A DNA stretch of 64,000 bases. It comes from Chrysoporthe austroafricana. Taxonomy: Eukaryota; Ascomycota; Sordariomycetes; Diaporthales; Cryphonectriaceae. Under the pieces are notes generated by a model, which made no database searches, had not been told where the DNA came from, and was given only the letters and a program-made list of their open reading frames with translations. The position numbers and the translations under genes are program-made. Of this stretch, positions 1-9,727 are shown piece after piece; the stretch's first letter is position 1, and every line of letters begins with the position of its first letter. The DNA lies in NCBI GenBank assembly GCA_001051155.2, contig JYIP02000001.1:5456001-5520000 (forward strand). Direction: 5' to 3'.

Positions 1-1718
1 GCCGGCACCGAGTTGCCTGCTAGAGGGTGGACAGGACTTCGGCGGCTGTAGTCGGGGACCCACGACGGCAAGCGCAGGGGCTCATCCGCCGGTCCCGTAA
101 TCTTCGTGCCCTCAGCGTATGTCAAGCCCAGAAACGGCCGTATGGTGTTTTCACCGGGCAGAACGTGGAAGGCGCACGCCGTATACACCTCCTCCACCGA
201 CATGTTGTAGTCGGCGGCCAGCGGGGGCTCCGCGAGCAGGCCGAGGAGGCCGAAGACCTTGTCGCGCGGGTCGGTGCACTGCGACATCAGGCTCATGAAC
301 ATGACGAGGCCCAGGCCGACGGTGGTCCTCTCCGGGTACCCGGGCCAGCCCAGGCCGATCTCCCGGTTCCGCAGCTCCAGGTAGCTGCGCTCCCAGTCGG
401 TGGGGCGGCCGAAGCTGCGGAGGACGACGACCTGGAGGGCGGTGCTGCGCGCGCGGACGAACCCCCAGCGCAGGTCGAGCTCGAGGAGCGGGGGCTGCTG
501 GCGGAGGCGCACGCGCTCGCGCTGCAGCCGCGGCGAGCAGTCGCACCGGGCGAACTCGTACAGCAGCTCCCAGGCGAAGCGGTAGCGGCCGCAGAGGACG
601 CGGAGGCGCCGGGCGAGGGCGACCTCCTGGAGGATCCAGACGCGCTGCCACCACGCGCGCGCCATGAGCCGGCCGAGGGCGTCGAAGAGGGCGTCCGTCG
701 CCGGGCGGTCGTACCGCGGGCCTGGGACGTCGCCCATGGGGTACGTGAAGCAGAGCCACCAGTCGCCCGCGTCGCGGGCGATGATCCGCGTGGCCTCCTT
801 GGCGGCGGCGGTGTGCTCGTCCTCGGCGCCGAGCCACACGAGCACCTCGTCGGCCGAGGTGTAGATGCGGCGCATGAGGGCCACCTGGGCGTTCCTCTCG
901 GGGATGTCGGCCTGGTTGATGGACACGGCGTCGATCCAGACCGGGGTGGGCCGGTCGTCGCGCACGCCGCTCTGGGAGTAGTCGTCGTCGCGCTCCCTCG
1001 GCCAGGGCGCGCGCAGGAACGCGGCGACGGCCTCCCACTGCCTCCGCCTGTGCCGGACCGCCAGCTCGAGCGGCGTCGCGCCGGCGCCGTTCCGGCACTG
1101 CACGTCGGCGCCGGCCCAGACCAGCCGCTTGGCGACGGCGAGGTGGCCGTTCTCGGCGGCGTAGTGCAGGGCCGTGGTGCCGAAGCCGTCGGCGGCGCGC
1201 ACGTCGGCGCCGCGGCGGAGCAGGTCGGCGACGTACGACTCCAGGCCCTTCTCGGCGGCGCGGACGAGCGGCGTCTTCGCGAAGGGCGGCAGCCTCCGCG
1301 CCACGTCCTCGCCGAGGGCGTCGTCGTCGCAGTCAGGGTCGGGTGACTCGTGCCACCGCGCCTGGAGGTAGGCCAGGCCCTCGTGCAGGTTCCGGTGGAC
1401 GCGCAGGACGCGGCCGCCCAGCAGGATCGGCAGCGTCTTGTCCGGGCCGTACTCGGCGTCGCGGGCGAGGTCCTGCGGCGTGCGGTCTTCCTGCTGGAAC
1501 GGGCTGCCCCAGGTGTAGGACAGAGCGGCGTAGCGCGGCCGGTGCTCGGCGTCCAGGTCGACGATCTGGGTCGAGCAGCGGATCAGGCTCGCCGCCTCGG
1601 AGGCGCCGTCCTCGGTGGCCGCGGGCGGCAGGACTGTGATCAAGCGGATGGATGTGGGAGACGGGAGGGGGCCATATTGGAAGTCTGGAGGGCCAGCGAC
1701 GTGGTCTCGATCATCCAT
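1..1718 (-). CDS. HET-domain protein with ankyrin repeats inserted in the HET domain (3' end outside window)
   Basis: The minus strand is open without introns from an ATG at 1718 to the window edge (about 572 residues), so the C-terminus is missing. HET-domain landmarks are present: LSYTWG (residues about 66-71), NLHEGLAYL (110-118), WIDAVSINQ (261-269), then DPRDKVFGLLGLL and LPSWVPDYS. In known proteins, HET (heterokaryon incompatibility) domains trigger programmed cell death after fusion of unlike hyphae. Between NLHEGL and WIDAVSINQ, where family members usually have a few tens of residues, lie about 140 residues including two to three ankyrin units (about 148-235), recognisable as TPLVRAAEKG, TTALHYAAENGHLAVAKRLV and ATPLELAVRH. 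The ankyrin block may act as a ligand-sensing module within the effector domain; that is inference. Codons are strongly C/G-ending. The opposite strand is also open because of this composition and is not a gene. Confidence 0.9.
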   Translation of the reverse strand, partial: MDDRDHVAGPPDFQYGPLPSPTSIRLITVLPPAATEDGASEAASLIRCSTQIVDLDAEHRPRYAALSYTWGSPFQQEDRTPQDLARDAEYGPDKTLPILLGGRVLRVHRNLHEGLAYLQARWHESPDPDCDDDALGEDVARRLPPFAKTPLVRAAEKGLESYVADLLRRGADVRAADGFGTTALHYAAENGHLAVAKRLVWAGADVQCRNGAGATPLELAVRHRRRQWEAVAAFLRAPWPRERDDDYSQSGVRDDRPTPVWIDAVSINQADIPERNAQVALMRRIYTSADEVLVWLGAEDEHTAAAKEATRIIARDAGDWWLCFTYPMGDVPGPRYDRPATDALFDALGRLMARAWWQRVWILQEVALARRLRVLCGRYRFAWELLYEFARCDCSPRLQRERVRLRQQPPLLELDLRWGFVRARSTALQVVVLRSFGRPTDWERSYLELRNREIGLGWPGYPERTTVGLGLVMFMSLMSQCTDPRDKVFGLLGLLAEPPLAADYNMSVEEVYTACAFHVLPGENTIRPFLGLTYAEGTKITGPADEPLRLPSWVPDYSRRSPVHPLAGNSVP

Positions 1719-2444
1719 GACTGCTGTTCCCGAGCCTGGAGCTTATAATTACGGCGCGAGCGGCTAGAGTACCTAGACTGCCGTCTTCCCCCCCTCCGCC
1801 TGACCGGCTTCATGATAGAAAGCATCCTCTGAAAATACCCAAACTGGCTTGCGGGGCTGCCCTGCTGACTACGATAGCCTGGAACGAGCAGGACAAGCAT
1901 AAACATCCTTCGGCTGGGGGGGGGGGAGGTTACCTCCCATGTAGATAGAATAAGAGAGACATCCACCCGCTGTTGGCGAAAATACAACATGGGCTGTTCC
2001 TTCGTTTCCATTCCAGGGCTGGCTATACGGACGTACAGATCTGCTCCTCAGTCTGCTCCGGCCGGCCGCCACCGCTGTTGGTGTCTCCATCGTTCAAGTC
2101 TCGAACAAACTGTGGTGGCATCAGATGTCGCGCTCTTCCTAAGCGAAAGGCCGCCGTGCGCTGTTTCGCTCTGCGCTGGCGAATCCCGAGCGGCAATGGA
2201 TCGTGCCCTACTGCTACCTTACCACCCTTACCCAGCGTAATGCAGGGCGTGGCCCCGAGGGAGGGGCAGCCAAGGCCAACCAGCCCTGGGGATCTGCCTG
2301 CTGCTCGGGAGCTGTCGAGGGCAGGCCGACGTCATCGCACATGGGCTGTTCGTGACTCGAGCACCTGCGAGGCGGGACGCGATGGACGCCCAGACGAGAA
2401 CCCACCTGCCTGCCTGCCTGCCACCGGCAGACAGCGATGGGGAA

Positions 2445-2684
2445 TTTTTTTTTTTTTTTTTTTTCTCTTTCTTTTTTTCTTTGGTCCCTTTCTTTTCTGC
2501 TTCTTCTTCCTTATGGGGCGTCTTCGAGGGCCGGCTCGGGAACGGTAGCCGAACACACGAGGCAGCCCTCTCGAGACCATATGTAGTTACCCACCACGCG
2601 CTAGCACCTCGACAGGACGGATCATGGAGAGGACAGACACGGGAGGAGGAGGAGGAGGAGGAGGAGGAGGAGGAGGAGGAGGAG
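2445..2684. repeat. Poly-T tract and (GGA)n microsatellite
   Basis: Twenty consecutive T residues occur at 2445-2464, followed by a T-rich tail to about 2509. A purine (GGA)n run of about 14 units covers 2641-2684. Both are length-polymorphic types and prone to slippage. Confidence 0.85.
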
Positions 2685-3096
2685 TACGTGGTGCTATAGA
2701 TAGATGTTCTGGCCTGTGATACTCAAAACGTGCGAGGTGGCCCGCGCCCCCCCTGCCCGTCCTGCTCCCTCGCTCTCTCGCCTCCCTTCCTCCTCCCATA
2801 CCGATCGATACTACGGACGTACATACTTACTATATTACTATACTATAACTTGACCACACCTTACATACCACCACACCACACTACAAACCGCACCAACGCC
2901 ATCCGGTACAGGACGGACGGTGCATGCTCAACCCGTAACCCGGCACCCGAGATCACTTGCAGCCAGCGCATGAACTGACCCCCCTGCGCGGGTGCTTATC
3001 CTGCTTGTGACCGACCTCCCTTCTTTTCCTGCTGTACTCTCCATCCCGACTTTTTGTTTCTGTCTGTTCTTGTGCCTTGTTCTCCTGACCAGATTC

Positions 3097-3540
3097 TCAG
3101 TCAACCAGTCAACCAAGCCAGTCAGTCAGTCAGCCAGTCAGCCAGTCAGCCAGTCAGTTCGGTCAGCCACCGCCTGCTGCGTGCTCTCCTCTCACCTGAC
3201 CTGGACTTGGACTGGACTCTGTCGAGGGCGCCCCAGCTGCCGCCCACGCCCCCGACGGCTCCTCGCATCCTGTGTGGCAGCACGGCGGCGACGACCTCGC
3301 CCGTGGCATACATACATACATACATACATACATACTCAGATACTCAGTACACACACACACACACACACACACATTGTGTGAGAGAGTGTGTGTGTATTCC
3401 TCCTGTCTGCTCCCGGCGGCCCGCTGTGCGACCTCCGCCCCGTATAAATATCTCGTCAGACCACAGGAATAGTGTCCCCAAGGACGCTGCCGGCCCACTC
3501 GCCCACTCGCCCACTCGCCCACTCGCCACTCGCCCACTCG
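3097..3540. repeat. Cluster of short tandem repeats (CAGT/CAGC, CATA, CA, CCCACTCG)
   Basis: Four different microsatellites lie within about 450 bp: CAGTCAGC-type repeats (about 3110-3160), CATA repeats (3307-3335), a CA run (3349-3374) and an 8-bp CCCACTCG repeat (about 3494-3540). Open frames across them encode only low-complexity peptides, so they are read as non-coding. Confidence 0.85.
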
Positions 3541-4227
3541 CCCTCGCCCTCGTCGAGCTCCTCCCTGGCCCGGCCTGCTTGCTGCACGCGCCGCCTTACC
3601 TGCGCCGATCCTGCCCGCGCCCCGCCGTGTCGTGTGGGGAGGCGTCCTCCTCCTGTCGAGCTTCTGGAACCAGACGAGGCCCGCGGCGCGCCCGCCCTCT
3701 CAATTCGTCCACGACTGCAGGAGGCGGCAGCGAAGCCCGTGGGACACAAAAGCCACGCGCACCCGCTCGCTGGTTCTAGGCCTTCCGGTCTCAGGTCCCC
3801 CCCCCCCGTCATCGTCATCCACCGGGCCAGCTCACCTGCAGCCGTCAGTGTGTGCCCTCTGCAGCCCCCGCCCCGCCCCCCCCCAGCCAATCCGCGCGCG
3901 AGCCACGAGAACACACACCCCCCCTGCTGCAGACCCGGCCAGAGTGCGGCGAGAAGGGCACCGCCGAGTACCCAAGGGACCACAGTAACTGGGGGACCAC
4001 TGGGGACCACTGGGGACCAGACGGCCCCTCCATTTCCTGTCGTCATCCGCGCCAACTTCCGGATCTTCTTTTCTTCATCTCTCGCCAACTTCCCAACCTA
4101 CAACACCCAACCCACACCCACGCCTTCACGCTTGCACACCTGCACACCTGCACACCTATCTATATACACACACGCACACACATACGCAACCTCGCAATAC
4201 AGTCCCTCTCCCCTATACCCGGGGAGC

Positions 4228-4505
4228 GAGACAGACAGACAGACAGACAGCCCTTCTGTGGCCTTCGACAATCTTCTCTCCTCTCAGACCGCTCGACCCG
4301 GCTTGCACACCATAGCGAGTCTGGGCTCTGCGTGCTGCTGGTCTCGCCGAGCAACCCCGCCTGGTCAGACGTTGTCACACGTCCCGGGAGGCCTGTGTTT
4401 GGCACGCCGACAGCCCATCATCTCCTGATCCTACCGCCCAGAGCGTATCCGTCCCGAGCCGCTTCTCGCCCGCGCCCCTCCCTGCCTGCCTGCCTGCCTG
4501 CCACC

Positions 4506-4540
<35 letters not shown>
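4228..4540. repeat. GACA, TGCC and CCG repeats in the 5' leader
   Basis: GACA units (about 4229-4250), TGCC units (about 4480-4501) and an uninterrupted run of about 12 CCG triplets (4505-4540) lie directly before the ATG at 4541. The CCG run abuts the start codon and would be transcribed as 5' UTR. Confidence 0.8.
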
Positions 4541-4541
<1 letters not shown>

Positions 4542-6490
4542 TGTCGTCACGCAACACCTGGGACCGCGAGCGGTTCATGTACGAGCGCGACCGCGACCGC
4601 GACCGCGACCGCTACGGCGACGAGCGGGTCCGCTATGAGGAGGACGACCGCTACTACCGCGGCGGCTCCTCCTCCTCCCGGCCGAGGGAGCACTCTGCCG
4701 ACGACCGCTACTACGCGCGCAGCCGCCCGTACGAGGACGACATCGTCATCCGCGACTCCCGCCGGGTCTACTACGACGACGAGCCCCGCTCCGTCCGCCA
4801 CCGCTCGCCGCCCGCCGAGCTCGAGCGCGACCGCCGCGTCGTCGTCGAGCGCGAGCGCCTCCGCAGCCCCTCCCCGCCCAGCCGGCCCGCCTTCCTCCGC
4901 CGCCAGTCCAGCCTCGACACCTTCGACCGGCAGCACAGGGGCTACCGCCACGAGGAGGAGAGGTACGGCCCGCCCGCCCGCCGCGAGGACTTCCGCCCGC
5001 GGCCCTACGAGCCCATCCCCCTGCCCCGCGCCCGCGCCCTGCCCCCGCCGCGCGGCTACGAGGGCGGGTACGACGACATCCGCGTGAGCGACCCCGACTT
5101 CTACGGCGACGATGAGTTCCGCTCCTACCCCGAGCGCATCCGCGAGAGGGAGATCATCCGCACCAAGAAGCGCGACGCGAGCCCCTCCGGCCGCTCCGGC
5201 CGCAGCCGCAGCCACCGCGCCAGCACCGTGCGCAGCAGCTCGCGCTCCTCCGCCACCACCAGCAGCTCCGGCAGCAGCAGCGGCGGCACCAACGTCACCG
5301 TCAAGAGCGAGTACCCCAAGAAGGGCAAGACCCGCGTCCCCGCCCGCCTGGTCTCCAAGCGCGCCCTCATGGACCTCGGCTACCCCTTCGTCGTGGAGGT
5401 GAGTTACGGCAGCAGACAGACAGACAGACAGGGGATCTGCACTTTTCCGCATGATGCTGACGGGGCTTTCTAGGGTAACACCGTTGTGGTGCTGAAGGCC
5501 CTGGGCCAGGAGAACATCGACGACCTGCTCAAGCTGAGCGAGGACTACAAGAAGAGTAAGCCACGGCTGCCGCCGCCGCCGCCCCCTCTCCCCGTGTTTC
5601 CCTGTTTCCCTCGCCGCTGACATCGACGACAGGCGAGCTCGAGATCAACGCTGCCCGGTCCGAGCCCGGCAATATCATCGAGGAGAGGAGGGAGGAGACC
5701 ATCATCGAAGGACCCGCCTACCACCACCACCCGCCCCCGATGGCAGCCCACCCGCCGCCACCGCCGCCCATGGCTGCACTGCCGCCGCCTCCAATCGCAC
5801 AGCAGCAGCCGCCGCCGCCACCCGTCTTTCTCAACCCACCCCCGCCCCCGCCCGCGACCGAGTTCATCGAGAAGAGGACGGTGATCCGCGACGTCTCCCC
5901 CGCCCGCTCGTACACGACCAGCGCCTCCGGGACCACCTCCACCTCGGCCACGCCGTACATCATGGACGTCCGGCGGCACGAGGAGATCTCCGACGAGATC
6001 CCCGTGGGCCCGCTGGCCATCGTCAAGTCCGAGCGGCACCGGTCCCGGTCGCGCTCCCGGTCGCAGCGCGAGATCCGGTCCGAGATCAAGGAGCTCCAGC
6101 AGCAGCTCGAGAAGCGGCGCCACGGCGAGCGCGAGCGCGAGCTGATCAAGGCGGAGCGGCTCAGCAGCGGCGAGCTGGTGCTCTACGAGGAGGAGGTCGA
6201 GAAGATCGAGGAGCCGCGGCGCGGGGTGCGCATCGAGAAGGACAAGAAAGGTAGGATGTCCATCAGCGTGCCGAAGTATCGTTAAAGGTGCGGTGCGCAT
6301 CGCCCCCTATATCCCCCTAATCCCCCGGACCCCCATACTCCTCCCTCCCCTCCCCCCCCCCAACCTCCCTTCCTTCTACGCCTCGGGCCGACAACAGCGG
6401 ATTGGGGAACGCGGCAAGCTGACACGAGCTTCTTGTTTTGCAGGCCCGCCACCCGGTCTCGTCAGGGCGATGCTGGCTACCCTGACGTGA
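4541..6490 (+). CDS. Arg/Asp/Tyr- and RS-rich protein with a conserved fungal domain (DUF8035-like)
   Basis: Start ATG at 4541. Exons are 4541-5398, 5474-5555 and 5633-6250, with a possible last exon 6444-6490. Introns begin GTGAGT, GTAAGC and GTAGGA. The first about 255 residues are low-complexity (ERDRDRDRDR, Ser/Arg-rich). A conserved-looking block follows, spanning the first intron: VSKRALMDLGYPFVVE joined to GNTVVVLKALGQENIDDLL. From memory it resembles the uncharacterised fungal domain DUF8035; I could not check this. Next come a proline-rich stretch, RSRSRSRSQ and a charged coiled coil (KELQQQLEKRRHGERERE). RS repeats suggest RNA-processing partners (inference). There are two possible C-termini: reading through the last intron ends at 6285 (SVPKYR, 530 aa), while splicing ends at 6490 (MLATLT, 534 aa). 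I favour splicing because of a GCTGAC branch site and TTTTGCAG acceptor. Confidence 0.8.
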
Positions 6491-7445
6491 GGTGTGCTGT
6501 CGAGAGCCCGGCAGCTGGTGTCCTGGTGTTTGACACACACACACACACACACACGCGCGGAGACTGAAAAGCGACATAATAACACACACAGGGAGGACGG
6601 GACGGGACGGGACGGGACTGGACGGGCGTATCTTGGGTGTGTTCATTTTTCTGCATATGTGCTACCTAAGGCCATTCATTCCTTTCCTGGGTCGCATTCT
6701 GAAATCATGAGGGGGGGGGTGTTTTATTTGACGACGACATGATCATGTTTTTGTTTTTTTTTTTGCTTTTGCTACGAGATTCAAATAGAACAAACAGCAA
6801 CAGCGGGGGGGGGGTCCCTGGATTGGTTGTGGTGGTGGTCAGACCTAGCGCCGCGATGACTTGATGAATAAGGTTTCCATGAAATCTTGTGGACTGTTTG
6901 TCGCCCGAATGCGCTCGAGGATGGACGTTACTGTGAAACCAAGCCCGAGGTCGAGTACGTACGTACGTGCAGCCACGGCAGACCCAGCCCGAGGGACGAG
7001 CGCCGCTTGTCTCACCTGGCTCAAAGTGTATAGGGAACTGCCCCTTAGTTGGGGGGGAGGGATACTTGGGACGGGCGCATAATCCTCGCTACTCTCGTTT
7101 CGGGGTCGAGATATGCAAGCTCCCCCGACCGAGCTTGCTTGCTCCCGCCCATGCGACGCCCTTCAGCCCCAACCACCGCTAAATCCTGGAACCCTGGAGG
7201 GCTGAAGCAACATAAAGTCTCGAAGGTCGACTAAGGGTCACAACGGACCACCGGCCGATTTTGACCGTCTGATACAGGTCTGTCTACGACTTGTTTATCT
7301 ACTAAGTATCATGGGCTCGTGACGGCCAGAGCACCACGCGCCGCCTTACGCTCGCTTTCTGCTGTCGACAGGTCCAGCGCCAGGGCCTCTCTTATACTGT
7401 GCCTAACCTACCTTCCGAGCTTACTTCCTCCTCACACCCACGCCC
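6491..7445. other. Intergenic region with simple repeats
   Basis: No gene is supported here. A CA run (about 6533-6553), a GGGAC repeat (about 6596-6620), poly-T (about 6753-6762) and an ACGT run near 6956-6969 are present. This stretch probably holds the 3' UTR of the RS-rich gene and the promoter of the esterase gene. Confidence 0.5.
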
Positions 7446-8928
7446 ATGGGAAGCCCACCACATCCAAGCGCGAGACCGCGCGGCGGGCGCAGCAGGGCCG
7501 GCCTGCTCCTCCTCCCGCTCCTCCCGCTGCTCTCGCCCTCGGCCCTGGCGAGTCCCGCCCGCCACGATGGTGGGGTGGACTACGTCGTGGGGATGGATTT
7601 GGGCAGCAGCCCTCAGGGCGGCGCAGGTCGCGACGAGTGCCGCGGGCTGCTTGACGTCTGCTGTCGCCTGACGAGAGAGCCCGCGGCGTACGGCGGCTAT
7701 CCGGGCCAGGTATCGCTTGGGGGGGACGCGTCACCTGCGCTCCTCGGCCAGGCCATGCGCCTCGCGCTGTCCATGGCGGCAGGGGCGTGGTGCCCGCCCG
7801 CAGGCGACGCCACGCCGCCGCCCCCGCCTCCCCCAGCCGCCGCCGCCCCGTCCTGCCCCGGCAGCCGGTGGTGGCCCGGGTTCGCGGGCATCAAGTACGT
7901 CTTCTCGTTCGGCGACAGCTACACGACCACCGAGTTCCGCTACACGGAGCTCCCGGCGCCGTCGCCGGCGCGCCCGCTCGGCAACCCGCCGTACCCGGGC
8001 CGCACCTCGGCCAACGGGCCCAACTGGATCGACTACCTCACGGTGCGGCATAACCGCTCGCGGCTCCAGACCTACAACCTCGCCTACGGCGGCGCGACGG
8101 TCGGGCCGGGGCTCGTCCCGCCGGGCCTGCCGACCGCCCTCAGCCTCCGCGGCCAGGTCGAGGACGCCTTCGTCCCCGGGTACGCGGAGGGCCGCGCCCC
8201 GGCGGCCCCCGGCTGGCGCCCGCGCGACGCCCTCTTCGCCGTGTGGATCGGCATCAACGACGTCAACGGGGCGTACCTCCGCGGGCCGCACGGCCCGGAC
8301 GGCACCGACGCGCGCAACCGCGCCGCGCTCGCCGAGTACGCCTCCCTGCTCCGCGCGCTGTACGCGCGCGGGGCGCGCAACTTCGTGCTGCTCAACGTCC
8401 CGGCCATCGAGCGCAGCCCGCTCACGACGTCGCGCGGCCGGCGGGCCGTGGCGCTCGCGCGCGCCGACGTCGCGCAGTTCAACGGGCTGGTCGATGCCAT
8501 GGCGGCGGGGTTGCGCGGTGGGGGGCGGGCGGATGCGAATGTGTGGGTGTATGATGCGTGGGCGGACTTTAGCGCTGTGATGGATGACCCGGGGACGTTC
8601 CCGCAGACGAGAGGGTATAAGAACACGACGGGGTTCTGTGAGGCGTACCAGTTGTGAGTTCCTCTCCGCCCTCCTCTCTCCTTTGTCTTTTGTCCCCCTT
8701 CGAACGGGCTCTCCTGCGGGACCCCCCGTGGGAGACGCACAGGATAGGAACTGGGCTGACGATGAGGCTCGCAGCGGCACGCCTGAGCCGGACTACTTCG
8801 ACCCGGCGTGTGGGATCCGCGCCAACGAGTACCTGTGGTCGAACTCGCTGCACCCGACGGACCCGGTGCACGACCTGGTGGCGGCGCGGGTCGCGGAGCT
8901 GCTGGAGGCTGGGCCCAATGTCTGTTGA
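7446..8928 (+). CDS. Secreted GDSL-family esterase/acylhydrolase (CE16-like)
   Basis: Exons are 7446-8653 and 8775-8928, giving 453 aa. The intron starts GTGAGT and ends GCAG, 18 nt after a GCTGAC branch site, and restores YFDPACG. A hydrophobic signal peptide (LLLLPLLPLLSPSALA, about residues 20-35) implies secretion. The SGNH/GDSL blocks are FSFGDSY (nucleophile S158), NLAYGGA, GIND (269-272) and NSLHP (H429). The last block has Asn where the classical DxxH has Asp. Fungal relatives include acetylesterases that deacetylate hemicellulose oligosaccharides; the substrate here is not determinable. Residues 40-145 are poorly conserved-looking, contain a polyproline run and may include an unrecognised intron or a linker. 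The ATG at 7446 is the only start giving a signal peptide. Confidence 0.85.
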
Positions 8929-9490
8929 GCCTCGTGGGGGATGTGTCCGACCGTCTGGGCCCGTCCTCTGGCTCTGCTGTGGGCAGGGTATGCTCAGCTG
9001 AGCAGGCCCAGAGCATACATACAGGTCCGATCTCTTCGTAGCCCTTTCAGCTCGTGGCCTGTGAGGTCGGACGAAGCTGAGGGAGAAGGGGGAGGGGATC
9101 TTTTATTTCTGCGCTCCACCATGCTCTGTGTTCAACAAGAGAGATGCTGTACTCCCTCACTCATCTCTATATCTCACGGTGGCTTGATCTGAAATCTTGG
9201 GATAGATGAGTCAGAATTCAGGTGGTGTTTGGATATATGGCAATATATATACATATACATATATATATATATATATATACTCATATTTGGAACTGGCGGA
9301 AGCGTATACGGGGGCTCCGCTTGCGGAACTATAGTGGGGATAGCCACCGACCTAGCACGCGTATGTAGGACTGAGAGTACCTTATAGTAAGTACCTGAGT
9401 ACCTAAGTACCTAAACTGCCAGCTGTAGAGAGGCCCTGGCACAGAACAGTAGAACCCTGGGCTCGATAACGATAAGCCCCGCGGTGCATT

Positions 9491-9554
9491 GGGTTGACTC
9501 AGCGCTGGAAATTTCTGAGTCAACCCCGCGTCGCCCCTCTGGGATATTGAGTCA
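9491..9554. promoter_or_regulatory. Three Gcn4/CPC1-type sites, two in an inverted repeat
   Basis: TGACTCA occurs at 9495-9501 and TGAGTCA at 9516-9522 and 9548-9554, about 174-233 bp upstream of the LysRS start. The first two lie in a perfect 12-bp inverted repeat (GGGTTGACTCAG at 9491-9502 and its complement at 9515-9526) with a 12-nt spacer. TGA(C/G)TCA is the known site of yeast Gcn4 and Neurospora CPC1, which activate amino-acid biosynthesis and several aminoacyl-tRNA synthetase genes. Regulation of this gene by that factor is inferred from position and motif. Confidence 0.7.
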
Positions 9555-9668
9555 AGTGCCGCCCATACAAAATACAACACCAAACAAACAGAAACTTCGC
9601 CCATTCTACCCCCAGACCGCCCTAGAGAACGCCAATTGACACACACAGCCCGCAAGAGATCCGAAGAG

Positions 9669-9720
9669 GAGAAGAAGAAGAAGAAGAAGAAGAAGAAGAA
9701 GAAGAAGAAGAAGAAGAAGA
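9669..9720. repeat. (GAA)n run in the LysRS 5' leader
   Basis: An uninterrupted GAA/AGA triplet run of about 17 units ends 7 nt before the LysRS ATG at 9728. It is most likely 5' UTR; no in-frame upstream ATG joins it to the coding region. Confidence 0.85.
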
Positions 9721-9727
9721 GGAAACC

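Larger units (their letters stand above)
1719..4540. other. Divergent intergenic region rich in simple repeats
   Basis: This region separates the minus-strand HET gene from the plus-strand RS-rich gene at 4541. I see no convincing gene: the longer open frames are low-complexity and lack conserved motifs. A TATA-like TATAAATA lies at 3443-3450, and long pyrimidine-rich tracts typical of fungal promoters and leaders run towards 4540. Simple repeats are unusually dense and are listed separately. Confidence 0.6.
8929..9727. other. Intergenic region and LysRS promoter
   Basis: No gene is seen. It contains an AT dinucleotide run (about 9240-9280), the TGA(C/G)TCA cluster described separately and a GAA-rich 5' leader just before the LysRS ATG. 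Confidence 0.6.

Noticed and set aside
27..1346. Plus-strand open frame of 439 codons over the HET gene
   Set aside because: Low-complexity antisense shadow of a GC3-rich gene; the minus strand carries clear HET and ankyrin motifs.
3054..3779. Plus-strand frame of 241 codons
   Set aside because: Crosses CAGT, CATA and CA microsatellites; no conserved segment and no coding pattern.
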